A stretch of DNA of 5,843 nucleotides from CAYWXV01 sp964462535 (GTDB taxonomy: Bacteria; Bacteroidota; Ignavibacteria; OLB7), in NCBI GenBank assembly GCA_964462535.1, contig CAYWXV010000115.1, forward strand, positions 1 to 5,843, written 5' to 3'. Position 1 is the stretch's first letter, and each line of letters starts with the position of its first letter. A program made the position numbers and the translations under genes. Below are positions 1-5,843 of this stretch, piece after piece. The notes under the pieces were generated by a model, which made no database searches, was not told the DNA's origin, and saw only the letters and a list, made by a program, of their open reading frames with translations.

Positions 1-227
1 GCGACTGTGCAACCGCAGCTGGGTCGTACCTCATTGATCTTCAACGTATCGGTTCCGACGTTCATCACCTTTATCGCCGCCTTGAGCTTCGCGGGCGCCA
101 CGGTACCCCAGTCGTACGTATCCCCCCCCTCCACCTGAATCTTGCCCTGAGCCATCGACGCCGTATATGCCACGCCAAGCGTAGCGACGCCGACAATTAG
201 AGCGCGGAGAATCCGCTTTCTGTTCAT
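1..227 (-). CDS. DUF1573 domain protein, secreted, N-terminal part only
   Basis: This is the first 75 complete codons of a gene that runs off the left edge. Translation from the ATG at 227 gives a signal peptide: basic MNRKR, a hydrophobic run at residues 9-23, and a likely cleavage after SMA (residue 26). It is followed by the opening of a DUF1573 domain: YDWGTV at 38-43, a beta-strand region ending in NVGTDTL at 56-62, and the hallmark SCGCT motif at 70-74. DUF1573 domains are Ig-like/ASPM-like folds common in exported Bacteroidota proteins; their biochemical role is not settled. An AAAAGG ribosome site lies about 8 bases before the ATG, and a sigma70-like promoter lies about 90 bases upstream, so the gene is probably transcribed on its own despite following the TPR gene. 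Overlapping longer frames on either strand are arginine-rich shadows. The family call is strong because of the SCGCT context; the C-terminus and total length cannot be seen. Confidence 0.88.
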   Translation of the reverse strand, partial: MNRKRILRALIVGVATLGVAYTASMAQGKIQVEGGDTYDWGTVAPAKLKAAIKVMNVGTDTLKINEVRPSCGCTV

Positions 228-313
228 TCTTGTCGCCTTTTCTGATTTCTGTACAGTTTGTTCGGTTCGAACCATCTACGGGAGGTGTGTCGTGCACGCG
301 GGCACGGCCGACA

Positions 314-342
314 AATATGCGACATCCGACCGCCGTAGTCAA
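314..342 (-). promoter_or_regulatory. sigma70-like promoter for the DUF1573 gene
   Basis: Read on the minus strand, TTGACT (342-337, five of six matches to the -35 consensus) is followed after exactly 17 bases by CATATT (319-314, four of six matches to the -10). Transcription would begin near 307, giving a leader of about 80 bases before the ATG at 227. That leader contains a 10-bp perfect palindrome at 264-273. The promoter sits just after the stop of the TPR gene, where one would be expected for a separate unit. Consensus matching only; some Bacteroidota use a different housekeeping promoter, so this is a candidate. Confidence 0.42.
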
Positions 343-367
343 TGCCGGATGCGGGCGCTCTCCCTCC

Positions 368-2107
368 CTATTCGCACCCAATCTTCTTCATTTCCTCACG
401 GGCTGATTTGGCGTCCTCCGAGCTTCCGCACTGCACAACCAACTTGTAGTACTTGCATGCGTTTGCCTTGTCATTCGACGATTGGTAGGCGTACGCAATG
501 AACAGGAGGGGCGTGCAGTAGCTCCTGTCGGCCTCGTATGAACGCTCAAAGTACCCGATTGCGTCTTTGAACTTCTTTGCGTCGAAACGATCCTTGCCAC
601 TGTAGAACCACGCCTGTGCTACCCATCGCGGGTTGGACGAATCGGCGCGGCGGGCGATGAGATCGGCGGCGAGTGCTCCGGCCTTCCCGTATTGCTTCTG
701 AATTGCGTACGCATTCATCAGCCAGTAGACCGCCGTTGCTGACGTTGTGTCCGCGTCTGCCGATCGCCGCAGTGATTCAATCGCCTGGGAATAGTTCTTC
801 TTTGCGAAATGCGCCAGTCCGATGTACAAGAGTGGGAGCGCTGCTGGGGCATTGGGACAGTTCTCCAGTCTTCGATTGAACGCCACTATGACGCCGTCGT
901 ACTGCTTCATCTTGTAAAGGAGGTCTCCGAGGGCCGTCGAGAGCTCACAATCGGTCGGATTTGCCGACGACAACTTCTCGTACAGACGGAGTGCCGCCAC
1001 GGTATCCCCACCCGATTGCATTATGGCCGAAGCGTACAGCTTTGCCGACTCAAGATCGCGGCCAATCTCCTCGTCGGAGATTTGCGAGTACACGATCCGG
1101 CTACTGTCGTAGTTCTTCATCGCGTAGTAGCTCTTGCCCAGCATGAAGCGGGCACGCGAATGAAATCGAGCAGAGATCGAGTCGTTGCGGGACAAAATGC
1201 GCTGCAGCGGATCTATCGCATACTGATAGAAGTTCCCCTTGATTGCCGCGCTTGCAAGCAGTGTGTCCGCACGTGGATCGTCAGGCCGTAGCTGCCGATA
1301 GCGCTCGAATGACTTCAGGGCGTTCTCCCATTCTTCAGCAAGCAACAGTATCTCCCCCTGCTCGCGCCAGGGCAATGGCTCATGTGGCGCTCGGATGGTG
1401 ACCTGATTGAACTCGAACAACGCCTTGCGGTAGTACGGCTGGGATTCCTCGAGCGTCGCTTGTTGCCGCGCAAGAGCACGATTTGCGCGTGCAAGTCGAA
1501 TGCGGGGTTCGATGAGTTGCGGATCGATCGTGAGCGCCTCCGCATACTTGGTCTCAGCGAGTTCGTAGATCTCTCGCGAGAAATAGAGGTCCCCTAGTGC
1601 AACTGAAACCCTCGCGTTCTTGGGGAACGCATTGTTCGCCGTCTGAAAGGTCAGTTCGGCACGACTCAACGAGTCCTTGCCACACACCAGATACGCGTTT
1701 CCGAGCGCCAGGTAATTATCCAGCGACTTCTCCCCGGAAATGGCACTCTGGAGTGTCTCAATTGCCTCCGAGCATCGACCCATCATTGACAGCGCCATTC
1801 CCAGACCGCGCAGAGCATTCTGGTCCTTGCGCTTCTCCGAGAGCGCGCGACGAAAGAGATCGGCGGCCGCGGGGTAGTCCTCAACATATCGGAGCCGGAG
1901 CTGTCCCGAGGCCATCAACAGATCGTAGTCGGTCGGCTTGGAGAGTAGTGCGTTGTCAAGGATTCGAGCGGCGCCAACAATGTCACCGGAATCGCGCGCA
2001 AGAATCGCAGATGCCAGGGGATCCTGGGCCTGGAGCGACAACACGCCAAACAGGAACACCACCAACGTAACGACGAATGTGAGGGGACGAAATGCGGTCT
2101 GTGTCAT
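368..2107 (-). CDS. Secreted tetratricopeptide-repeat (TPR) protein, 579 aa
   Basis: A 579-residue protein made almost wholly of helical TPR repeats after an export signal. The start is placed at the ATG at 2107 because it opens a clear signal peptide: hydrophobic residues 9-25 and a likely cleavage at LQA|QD near residue 27. The frame stays open upstream to a GTG at 2242, but that extension is polar, arginine-rich and would bury the signal. Repeat units are readable at about 66-98, 99-132, 166-199 (ALGDLYF...YAEALTIDP), 246-279 (EEWENALKSFERYRQLRPDDP), 321-345, 387-420, 425-456, 496-528 and 531-556. No enzymatic domain is visible. TPR arrays are protein-binding scaffolds, so a periplasmic or envelope assembly role is inferred. 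It follows the pstS-like gene by 256 bases, and TPR proteins are recurrent neighbours of TonB/PstS-like clusters in Bacteroidota. The ribosome site is weak (GTAGAGAC region). A very weak promoter-like pair (TTGGGA, 17 bases, CATATG; 2316-2288) lies upstream and is not called separately. Confidence 0.92.
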   Translation of the reverse strand: MTQTAFRPLTFVVTLVVFLFGVLSLQAQDPLASAILARDSGDIVGAARILDNALLSKPTDYDLLMASGQLRLRYVEDYPAAADLFRRALSEKRKDQNALRGLGMALSMMGRCSEAIETLQSAISGEKSLDNYLALGNAYLVCGKDSLSRAELTFQTANNAFPKNARVSVALGDLYFSREIYELAETKYAEALTIDPQLIEPRIRLARANRALARQQATLEESQPYYRKALFEFNQVTIRAPHEPLPWREQGEILLLAEEWENALKSFERYRQLRPDDPRADTLLASAAIKGNFYQYAIDPLQRILSRNDSISARFHSRARFMLGKSYYAMKNYDSSRIVYSQISDEEIGRDLESAKLYASAIMQSGGDTVAALRLYEKLSSANPTDCELSTALGDLLYKMKQYDGVIVAFNRRLENCPNAPAALPLLYIGLAHFAKKNYSQAIESLRRSADADTTSATAVYWLMNAYAIQKQYGKAGALAADLIARRADSSNPRWVAQAWFYSGKDRFDAKKFKDAIGYFERSYEADRSYCTPLLFIAYAYQSSNDKANACKYYKLVVQCGSSEDAKSAREEMKKIGCE

Positions 2108-2363
2108 GATAGAGTCTCTACGGGTAATGGTCATCACACACGTTGTTGTGACGCCTCTAGGCGGATTCGGTTCAATTTCCACCTTTCTCGGTAGTCCCTC
2201 GCGACATCGACTATCCACTATCGAGTCACGAAACACCTTCACTCATGGAGAAGCGACATACCCGCCGCCCCGCACGCGCAGGTCGTGCATATGAATTCGT
2301 GTGTTCACGATCCCAAGAAAGATCTAGCAATGGGGTCCTGATCGCGTGCGTGTCCCGGACCGA

Positions 2364-3338
2364 CTATTCTGGCAACACCAGTCGCATCTTCACAGACGGT
2401 TGAAGTCCACCTGTGCGTGCAATGAAATACTGGGCATCCTCGCTTCTCGTGAGCCATGCCAGGAATCCAACGGCCAGAGATCGCTCAGTCGAAAACGTGA
2501 ATCCGATCAACGGTTGCTTCAGTGGATACGCGTCGGTCACGAGCGTCGTGGGATGTACGCGGGTCGGGTTGCGCAGGAATCCGAGCGAGTCAATTCTGCC
2601 GACCGCGAGCGTTGTAACGCGCGTCGAATCACGATGGGCAGCGTACCAGCTCACAAGTCCAATTCCCTCGCCCTTCGCCACCGCCGCAACGACGGAGTCG
2701 CTGGTCGCGAAGTACCTCGCTGGTGCTGTGATGTCGGAATCGGCCAGGAAAAGCCCTTTCAATACCGGGAGTGTTGAGGAGTTCTGATCCGTCACCAACC
2801 ATTGCAACGGTGTAGCCGGCGCCAGGCTATCCAGCGTAGTCCATGACACCCCCTTGTGAGCAAGCGCCTTCCGGATGCTACCGACAAACGTGTACCGGAT
2901 CGGCGTCCCGATGGGAGCCGCAAGGGCAAGGCCATCCCAGGCAATTGGATACTCCTTCAGCCTGATACCTCCGATCTCAATCTGCTTAAGCGCCTTTGCC
3001 TCATCCGGGAGAAGCGGGCGCCCAATGATCAGCGCAAACGCTGCACCCTTGTCACGACTCGTGGAATCAATGAACTGAGCGTCCAGAAAAGCCTGAACCA
3101 TCGTTCGCGCCGGGCCCGTTCTGACTTCGATCTTCGATGCCTGCATCTTGGTCATGAAGCTGTCGGCAAGCGTCTTGATGAGAGGCGCGTACGTTTCGTC
3201 CACGAACGCAATCAGACGTCCCGATGTGGGCGTATCGACGTTCGGGTCGGGTCCACCGCATCCTCCGCTCAGGATGGTAAAGGCCAGACCGAGAGCCAAG
3301 AGCTGGCGCGATGCGAGTGTCGGTATCGATATGCTCAT
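2364..3338 (-). CDS. PstS-family periplasmic-binding lipoprotein, 324 aa
   Basis: A substrate-binding protein of the PstS/PBP-like type. The N-terminus is a lipoprotein signal with hydrophobic residues 13-23 and LSGGC ending at Cys27, the probable lipidation site; Ser at -3 is a looser lipobox than the usual Leu. The mature part begins with the family's first strand (LIAFVDETYAPLI, 42-54), then GPARTMVQAFLD (75-86), ALIIGRPLLPDEAKAL (102-117), and the mid-domain YPIAWDGLALAAP (130-142). An NSST loop at 186-189 sits where PstS proteins carry their anion-binding GSGT loop, so phosphate or another oxyanion is possible but not shown. No pstC, pstA or pstB is nearby; instead it lies among TonB-system genes, as do related proteins in Bacteroidota, which argues for a role other than classical phosphate ABC import. 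It starts 18 bases after the stop of the small membrane protein gene and is probably co-transcribed with it. No start codon exists between that in-frame stop and the ATG at 3338. Confidence 0.85.
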   Translation of the reverse strand: MSISIPTLASRQLLALGLAFTILSGGCGGPDPNVDTPTSGRLIAFVDETYAPLIKTLADSFMTKMQASKIEVRTGPARTMVQAFLDAQFIDSTSRDKGAAFALIIGRPLLPDEAKALKQIEIGGIRLKEYPIAWDGLALAAPIGTPIRYTFVGSIRKALAHKGVSWTTLDSLAPATPLQWLVTDQNSSTLPVLKGLFLADSDITAPARYFATSDSVVAAVAKGEGIGLVSWYAAHRDSTRVTTLAVGRIDSLGFLRNPTRVHPTTLVTDAYPLKQPLIGFTFSTERSLAVGFLAWLTRSEDAQYFIARTGGLQPSVKMRLVLPE

Positions 3339-3356
3339 GTTCGCGTCGATCGACCG

Positions 3357-3572
3357 TCACCCTCCCTGCTGGCGCGCGCCTCGTTTGCGCGCCTGTGTCG
3401 TGATGACGATGCGGTAGATCCCAAAGAGAATCAGGACGATGCCGAAGACCGTCCGAACGGTCGTATCCGTCATCACCCCTCCGTTGCCGACAAAGAACCC
3501 ACCCAGGACTGATACGCCCATAACAAGCATGACAGCCCCGAGCACATAACCGATCAGGTACGTCGGAGACAT
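3357..3572 (-). CDS. Small two-helix membrane protein, 71 aa
   Basis: A 71-residue hydrophobic protein from the ATG at 3572 (MSPTYLIG). Two membrane segments are evident: about residues 6-30 (YLIGYVLGAVMLVMGVSVLGGFFVG, glycine-rich) and about 41-60, the latter with the FGIVLILFGIYRI pattern, followed by a basic tail (ARKRGAR). An in-frame TTG at 3584 would add four residues, but a GGAA ribosome-site-like stretch lies six bases before the ATG, which favours the shorter form. The TTG lies so close that either is possible. The second helix resembles that of many small uncharacterised Bacteroidota membrane proteins; I do not recognise a named family and assign no function. It sits directly upstream of the PstS-like lipoprotein gene, 18 bases apart and in the same frame, which implies co-transcription and perhaps translational coupling. 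Low-charge, membrane-like composition and a tight junction with the next gene make it a real gene rather than chance. Confidence 0.75.
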   Translation of the reverse strand: MSPTYLIGYVLGAVMLVMGVSVLGGFFVGNGGVMTDTTVRTVFGIVLILFGIYRIVITTQARKRGARQQGG

Positions 3573-3626
3573 GATTCGTTCCAATTGGTTGTGAACCGCG
3601 TCGTCCCGAATGGGTCGAAGCGGCCC

Positions 3627-3632
3627 AATATA
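3627..3632 (-). promoter_or_regulatory. possible extended -10 promoter for the small protein/pstS-like pair
   Basis: On the minus strand the sequence TGCTATATT contains TATATT (five of six matches to TATAAT) preceded by the TG of an extended -10. It also resembles the Bacteroidetes TAnnTTTG element with one mismatch (TATATTGG). It lies about 55 bases before the ATG at 3572, a normal leader length, in an otherwise GC-rich stretch. No convincing -35 is present at 16-18 bases upstream. Its location after the long gap and the hairpin behind tonB is consistent with a separate transcription unit. Confidence 0.33.
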
Positions 3633-4018
3633 GCAAGCGGCGACGGCTTCGGTCGGGGGGCCCGTTCTGCGTTACGATCTCTTAGAGTTCGCGCGTGTGC
3701 CGGGCGTTTCCGCTGGGGACGATCGTCGACACGTCTGCCATCACCGATGACAAACGTCACGCGGTCATACCCCGCGTCCTATGCTTGGGTATGTCGTACG
3801 CGCGTCTGTTCGCGCGAATTCTTGCGCCGGCGCCACCATCGACACTGGCCGTTCCCACAGAACCGCGGTCTCGTGCTCGCCGCAAACACCCGCCACGCAC
3901 CATGAACCACCCCGATTCCGCGTGACGGCCCCGGAACGGGTTGAATTGCCGCCGAGCCTCGTTCCATTCGAATCAATCGGTGTGAAGTCCACGCGTGGGA
4001 CAGTGCGAATCCGGAAGT

Positions 4019-4058
4019 TGACGGATCCTGACGCTTTGTGACGTTCCGCAGGTTGACG
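4019..4058. repeat. phased TGACG direct repeats
   Basis: TGACG occurs at 4019, 4029 and 4039, exactly 10 bases apart, and again at 4054 after a 15-base step. Flanking bases differ (TTGACGGATC, CTGACGCTTT, GTGACGTTCC, TTGACGCATC), so this is a spaced motif rather than a slipped tandem copy. Ten-base spacing places the motifs on one face of the helix, as in arrays of regulator binding sites. Further single copies lie at 3923 and 4189. No protein partner can be named. Confidence 0.4.
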
Positions 4059-4379
4059 CATCATCGTGATGGTTGAAGGAGGCCGATCACTGCGAACGAA
4101 TCCGCGATGAGCACGCAACACGTCTTCCCATACCTGCCTCCAGCCGCCCAACTTCAACGGTGGTCCGCTGAGTTACTGGATCGGGCCGTGACGTTACGAG
4201 GAGTCCACCAGAATTCACTCCACGTTCGGGCGCATGCGATCTTGCGCGCATCCGCTCACGTGACCCCGGGAAAGCGCGTGTAGCGGCCATGCAGACGCAC
4301 CAACAAGATGTTAAGTAAGGAGAGAGCGAAGGGAGATGGTATCCAACGAGGTTCGTCCGGGCCGCGGGGCGGTCAACAC

Positions 4380-4410
4380 CCCTTCCCCGCGTTGGTGGCA
4401 CGGGGAAGGG
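4380..4410 (-). terminator. GC-rich hairpin just after tonB
   Basis: CCCTTCCCCG (4380-4389) and CGGGGAAGGG (4401-4410) are perfect inverted copies, giving a 10-bp stem with an 11-base loop. In the minus-strand transcript the hairpin begins nine bases after the tonB stop codon. The bases that follow (GTGTTGACC) are not a U-run, so it is not a textbook intrinsic terminator. It may instead stop transcription with help from Rho or protect the 3' end of the exbD-tonB message. The placement immediately after the last gene before a long gap supports an end-of-operon role. Confidence 0.6.
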
Positions 4411-4419
4411 ATAGGGGAC

Positions 4420-5214
4420 TCAATTACTCAGTGAGAACTGGACGTCGACCTGGATCCACGTCGCAACAGGCTGCTTGTTCTGAATCGCGGGGGTGAAAGG
4501 GGTCCTCTCAACCGCGTCTGCCGCAGCTTTCTCCAGCATCTTGTTATCCGATCGGTCAATCCTGACCCGCACGACGCGACCATCCTTGCCAACAAGAGCA
4601 CTGACGATCACCGTCCCCTCGATTCCAGCGCGCTGCGCCGCCTCCGGGTACTTGATACGACGCTGCAATTCTGCCGGGTCCCATTTTGCCTCCTCTTCGA
4701 CAGGAACAAACTCATCGGGCTCGGGAAGTTTCTCCTGTGTCTTCACCTGGGCGTCGTTGATCTGCACCTGCCCCAGGCCATCGCCACCTAGATCGGGACC
4801 AAAGCCCGTTCCGTCACCACCGCTGGGTGTCGCCACCGAGATCTCCTTGTCGGTCGCGAAGTCCTGAAGCTTGGGATCAATCAAAGCATCGGGCACTGCG
4901 ACTGGAGTTCCCGCCCGCGCCGCGACTCCGCCACCACCTCCACCTGCGCTCTGCAGCTCGGGTGGAATCATCGGTGGAGGGGTCGGAGGCGTCTCGGCAG
5001 GAGGCGCAACATTCGTCAGGTTGATCTTGTTGATCGGTGCCTTCGGCCTGTCCGACTTCGCTTTCCCGATGTTGAGGCTGAAGACGTACAACAGAATCAG
5101 TGCGACGTGCAGGCCCACGGAAATACCGAGCGCGATTCCCAGGTTCCTCACATAGAGCGCCTTCAACTCGGCGGCGCCATACGCGATCTTCTCTTTCAAC
5201 CCATCAATACTCAT
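4420..5214 (-). CDS. tonB: Energy transducer TonB, 264 aa
   Basis: TonB links the proton-driven ExbB/ExbD motor in the inner membrane to TonB-dependent receptors in the outer membrane. The protein has a short cytoplasmic N-terminus, one membrane helix at about 25-46 with the SxxxH pattern (Ser32, His36) that matches the functional His of TonB helices, a proline-rich stretch at about 70-85 (APPAETPPTPPP), a six-glycine run near 91-96, and an acidic, glycine-rich linker. The C-terminal TonB domain occupies about 188-264: YPEAAQRAGIEGTVIV, then GKDGRVVRVRI, AAADAVERTPFTPA, and a final strand ending VDVQFSL. The ATG at 5214 overlaps the exbD stop by one base (TAATG) and has a TGGAGG ribosome site 10 bases upstream, so the two are translated together. 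The linker is long enough to span part of the periplasm. Which receptor it serves is not shown in the window. Confidence 0.93.
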   Translation of the reverse strand: MSIDGLKEKIAYGAAELKALYVRNLGIALGISVGLHVALILLYVFSLNIGKAKSDRPKAPINKINLTNVAPPAETPPTPPPMIPPELQSAGGGGGGVAARAGTPVAVPDALIDPKLQDFATDKEISVATPSGGDGTGFGPDLGGDGLGQVQINDAQVKTQEKLPEPDEFVPVEEEAKWDPAELQRRIKYPEAAQRAGIEGTVIVSALVGKDGRVVRVRIDRSDNKMLEKAAADAVERTPFTPAIQNKQPVATWIQVDVQFSLSN

Positions 5215-5762
5215 TACTGTGCAGCCTCCAGTCGCGTTTTGTCTTCATCGTTCATGGGAAGAATCGTGAAGCGACGCTCACGCTCCTTGTTCTCTTGCTT
5301 GTACTTGTCGGCCAAGTCCCCTTCCGCCAGATTCAGCTCATCAAGCGCGTTGATGAGCAACGCATATTTCGCCTGCTGATCAACCTTCAACGTCGTGATG
5401 AGATCATTTCCCCGCTCGGCATTTCGCTGTACCGCAAACGACTTCAACTCCGTCATCTTCAATGGATGAAGAGTGGGGTCAACACCCGTGTCGTAAAAGA
5501 GCTTCCCGTCCTTCCGCACGTAGAGATTCCAGAGTCGCGAAGCCTGGATCTCAATCGGGACATCAATGTCGGGGGGGACCGACATCTCCATGATCTGTGG
5601 TTGCGCCATTGTCGTGGCGAACATGAAGAAGGTCAGCAGGAGAAAGGCAACGTCAACCAGCGGCGTCATGTCTAGCGAGAACCCCACGCGCTTCGGTTTC
5701 TTTATATGCGTGCCTTTCTTCTTCGTCCGCTTTTCGCCCCCACCTAAATCTGCACCTGCCAT
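5214..5762 (-). CDS. exbD: ExbD/TolR-family biopolymer transport protein, 182 aa
   Basis: ExbD forms, with ExbB, the proton channel that powers TonB. A very basic cytoplasmic N-terminus (residues 10-25, KRTKKKGTHIKKPKR) leads into the single membrane helix at about 33-52, which carries the family signature MTPLVDVAFLLLTFF. Asp37 in it is the proton-binding residue equivalent to the essential membrane Asp of other ExbD/TolR proteins. The periplasmic domain follows (about 55-182), including LYVRKDGKLFY and a charged helical C-terminus (DKYKQENKERERRF). The length is somewhat above the ~140 residues of the E. coli protein, as in Bacteroidota forms. The ATG at 5762 has an AGGAGA ribosome site 8 bases upstream. 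Adjacency to tonB favours ExbD over TolR. The ExbB-type partner, and often a second ExbD, would be expected upstream, beyond the right edge. Confidence 0.94.
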   Translation of the reverse strand: MAGADLGGGEKRTKKKGTHIKKPKRVGFSLDMTPLVDVAFLLLTFFMFATTMAQPQIMEMSVPPDIDVPIEIQASRLWNLYVRKDGKLFYDTGVDPTLHPLKMTELKSFAVQRNAERGNDLITTLKVDQQAKYALLINALDELNLAEGDLADKYKQENKERERRFTILPMNDEDKTRLEAAQ

Positions 5763-5818
5763 GTATGTCTCTCCTGATCGCTAAATGCTAAACAGTTGTC
5801 TGGAACAGGACCACCGCG

Positions 5819-5843
5819 CATCCCTATCCTTCATCCTTCATCC
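5819..5843 (-). repeat. short heptamer repeat upstream of exbD
   Basis: On the minus strand the edge reads GGATGAA twice in tandem, then the degenerate copies GGATAGG and GATG. All three minus-strand frames meet a stop within the first 20 or so bases, so this is not the body of an upstream gene. At most the last codons of the preceding gene reach into the window. Two exact copies are too few to call a functional repeat array. Confidence 0.4.

Larger units (their letters stand above)
3585..4379. other. long gap with no supported gene
   Basis: About 800 bases separate the tonB 3' hairpin from the small membrane protein gene. All frames open here on both strands give arginine-, proline- and serine-rich translations without hydrophobic cores, repeats or recognisable motifs, and they overlap each other, so none is called. 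A 58-codon plus-strand frame (4107-4283) has slightly more protein-like composition but no usable ribosome site at the proper distance. The region holds a phased TGACG repeat set (4019-4058) and a 6-bp CGCGCG inverted repeat (3799-3816, 6-base loop). There are no transposase remnants, terminal repeats or tRNA-like folds that I can see. It could be a decayed gene, a regulatory region or an encoded RNA; the sequence alone does not decide. Confidence 0.6.

Noticed and set aside
264..273. GGTTCGAACC as the T-arm of a tRNA
   Set aside because: Flanking bases do not form a T-stem on either strand and there is no acceptor stem, anticodon arm or CCA-adjacent pairing; it is only a palindrome.
318..352. 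CATCCG/CGGATG inverted repeat as a terminator for the TPR gene
   Set aside because: Short stem with a large loop, no U-run, and it overlaps the better-supported promoter elements.
2130..2152. Imperfect inverted repeat GTCATCACA/TTGTGAC before the TPR gene
   Set aside because: Only four outer pairs match cleanly and the rest need bulges; not enough for an operator or terminator.
2108..2242. N-terminal extension of the TPR protein from a GTG at 2242
   Set aside because: The extension is polar and arginine-rich with no ribosome site, and it would place the signal peptide 45 residues inside the protein; the ATG at 2107 gives a normal signal.
3585..3905. 106-codon plus-strand frame in the gap
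   Set aside because: Arginine-heavy translation without motifs, typical of a chance frame in GC-rich DNA; it also begins within the leader of the minus-strand small gene.
3765..4157. 130-codon minus-strand frame in the gap
   Set aside because: Composition is rich in Arg, Ser, Thr and Gly with no hydrophobic core, it overlaps equally long frames on the other strand, and no ribosome site supports a start.

Overview
The window looks like part of an FCB-group genome (Bacteroidota/Chlorobiota-type), moderately GC-rich by eye. The lineage call is an inference from gene order: ExbD, TonB, a PstS-like lipoprotein and a secreted TPR protein in a row is an arrangement I associate with that group, and a DUF1573 protein next door fits it. 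Nothing here identifies a genus. Every supported gene lies on the minus strand, so transcription runs from the right edge to the left.

Layout in transcription order: (1) 5843-5763, a short leader or intergenic piece with a small heptamer repeat and no open frame of note. (2) exbD (5762-5214), whose stop overlaps the start of tonB by one base. (3) tonB (5214-4420), followed almost at once by a 10-bp GC-rich hairpin (4410-4380). (4) About 0.8 kb (4379-3585) with no convincing gene; it holds a helically phased set of TGACG repeats and a possible promoter just before the next gene. (5) A small two-helix membrane protein (3572-3357), then 18 bases, then a PstS-like periplasmic-binding lipoprotein (3338-2364). 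(6) A 256-base gap, then a secreted TPR-repeat protein (2107-368). (7) A 140-base gap with a good sigma70-like promoter, then the N-terminal part of a DUF1573 protein (227-1), cut by the window edge and shorter than the supplied ORF lengths would show.

How they may work together: ExbD and TonB belong to the inner-membrane machine that uses proton-motive force to energise TonB-dependent outer-membrane receptors; the ExbB partner is not in the window and would be expected beyond the right edge. The PstS-like lipoprotein and the TPR protein both carry export signals and probably act in the periplasm or at the envelope. Their repeated placement with TonB systems suggests a linked but undefined role, perhaps substrate capture or scaffolding. 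The hairpin after tonB and the long gap suggest that the small-protein/pstS-like pair is transcribed separately from exbD-tonB here. I see no RNA genes, CRISPR arrays, insertion sequences or phage genes. No wholly new system is evident; the gap between tonB and the small membrane protein is the least explained part.
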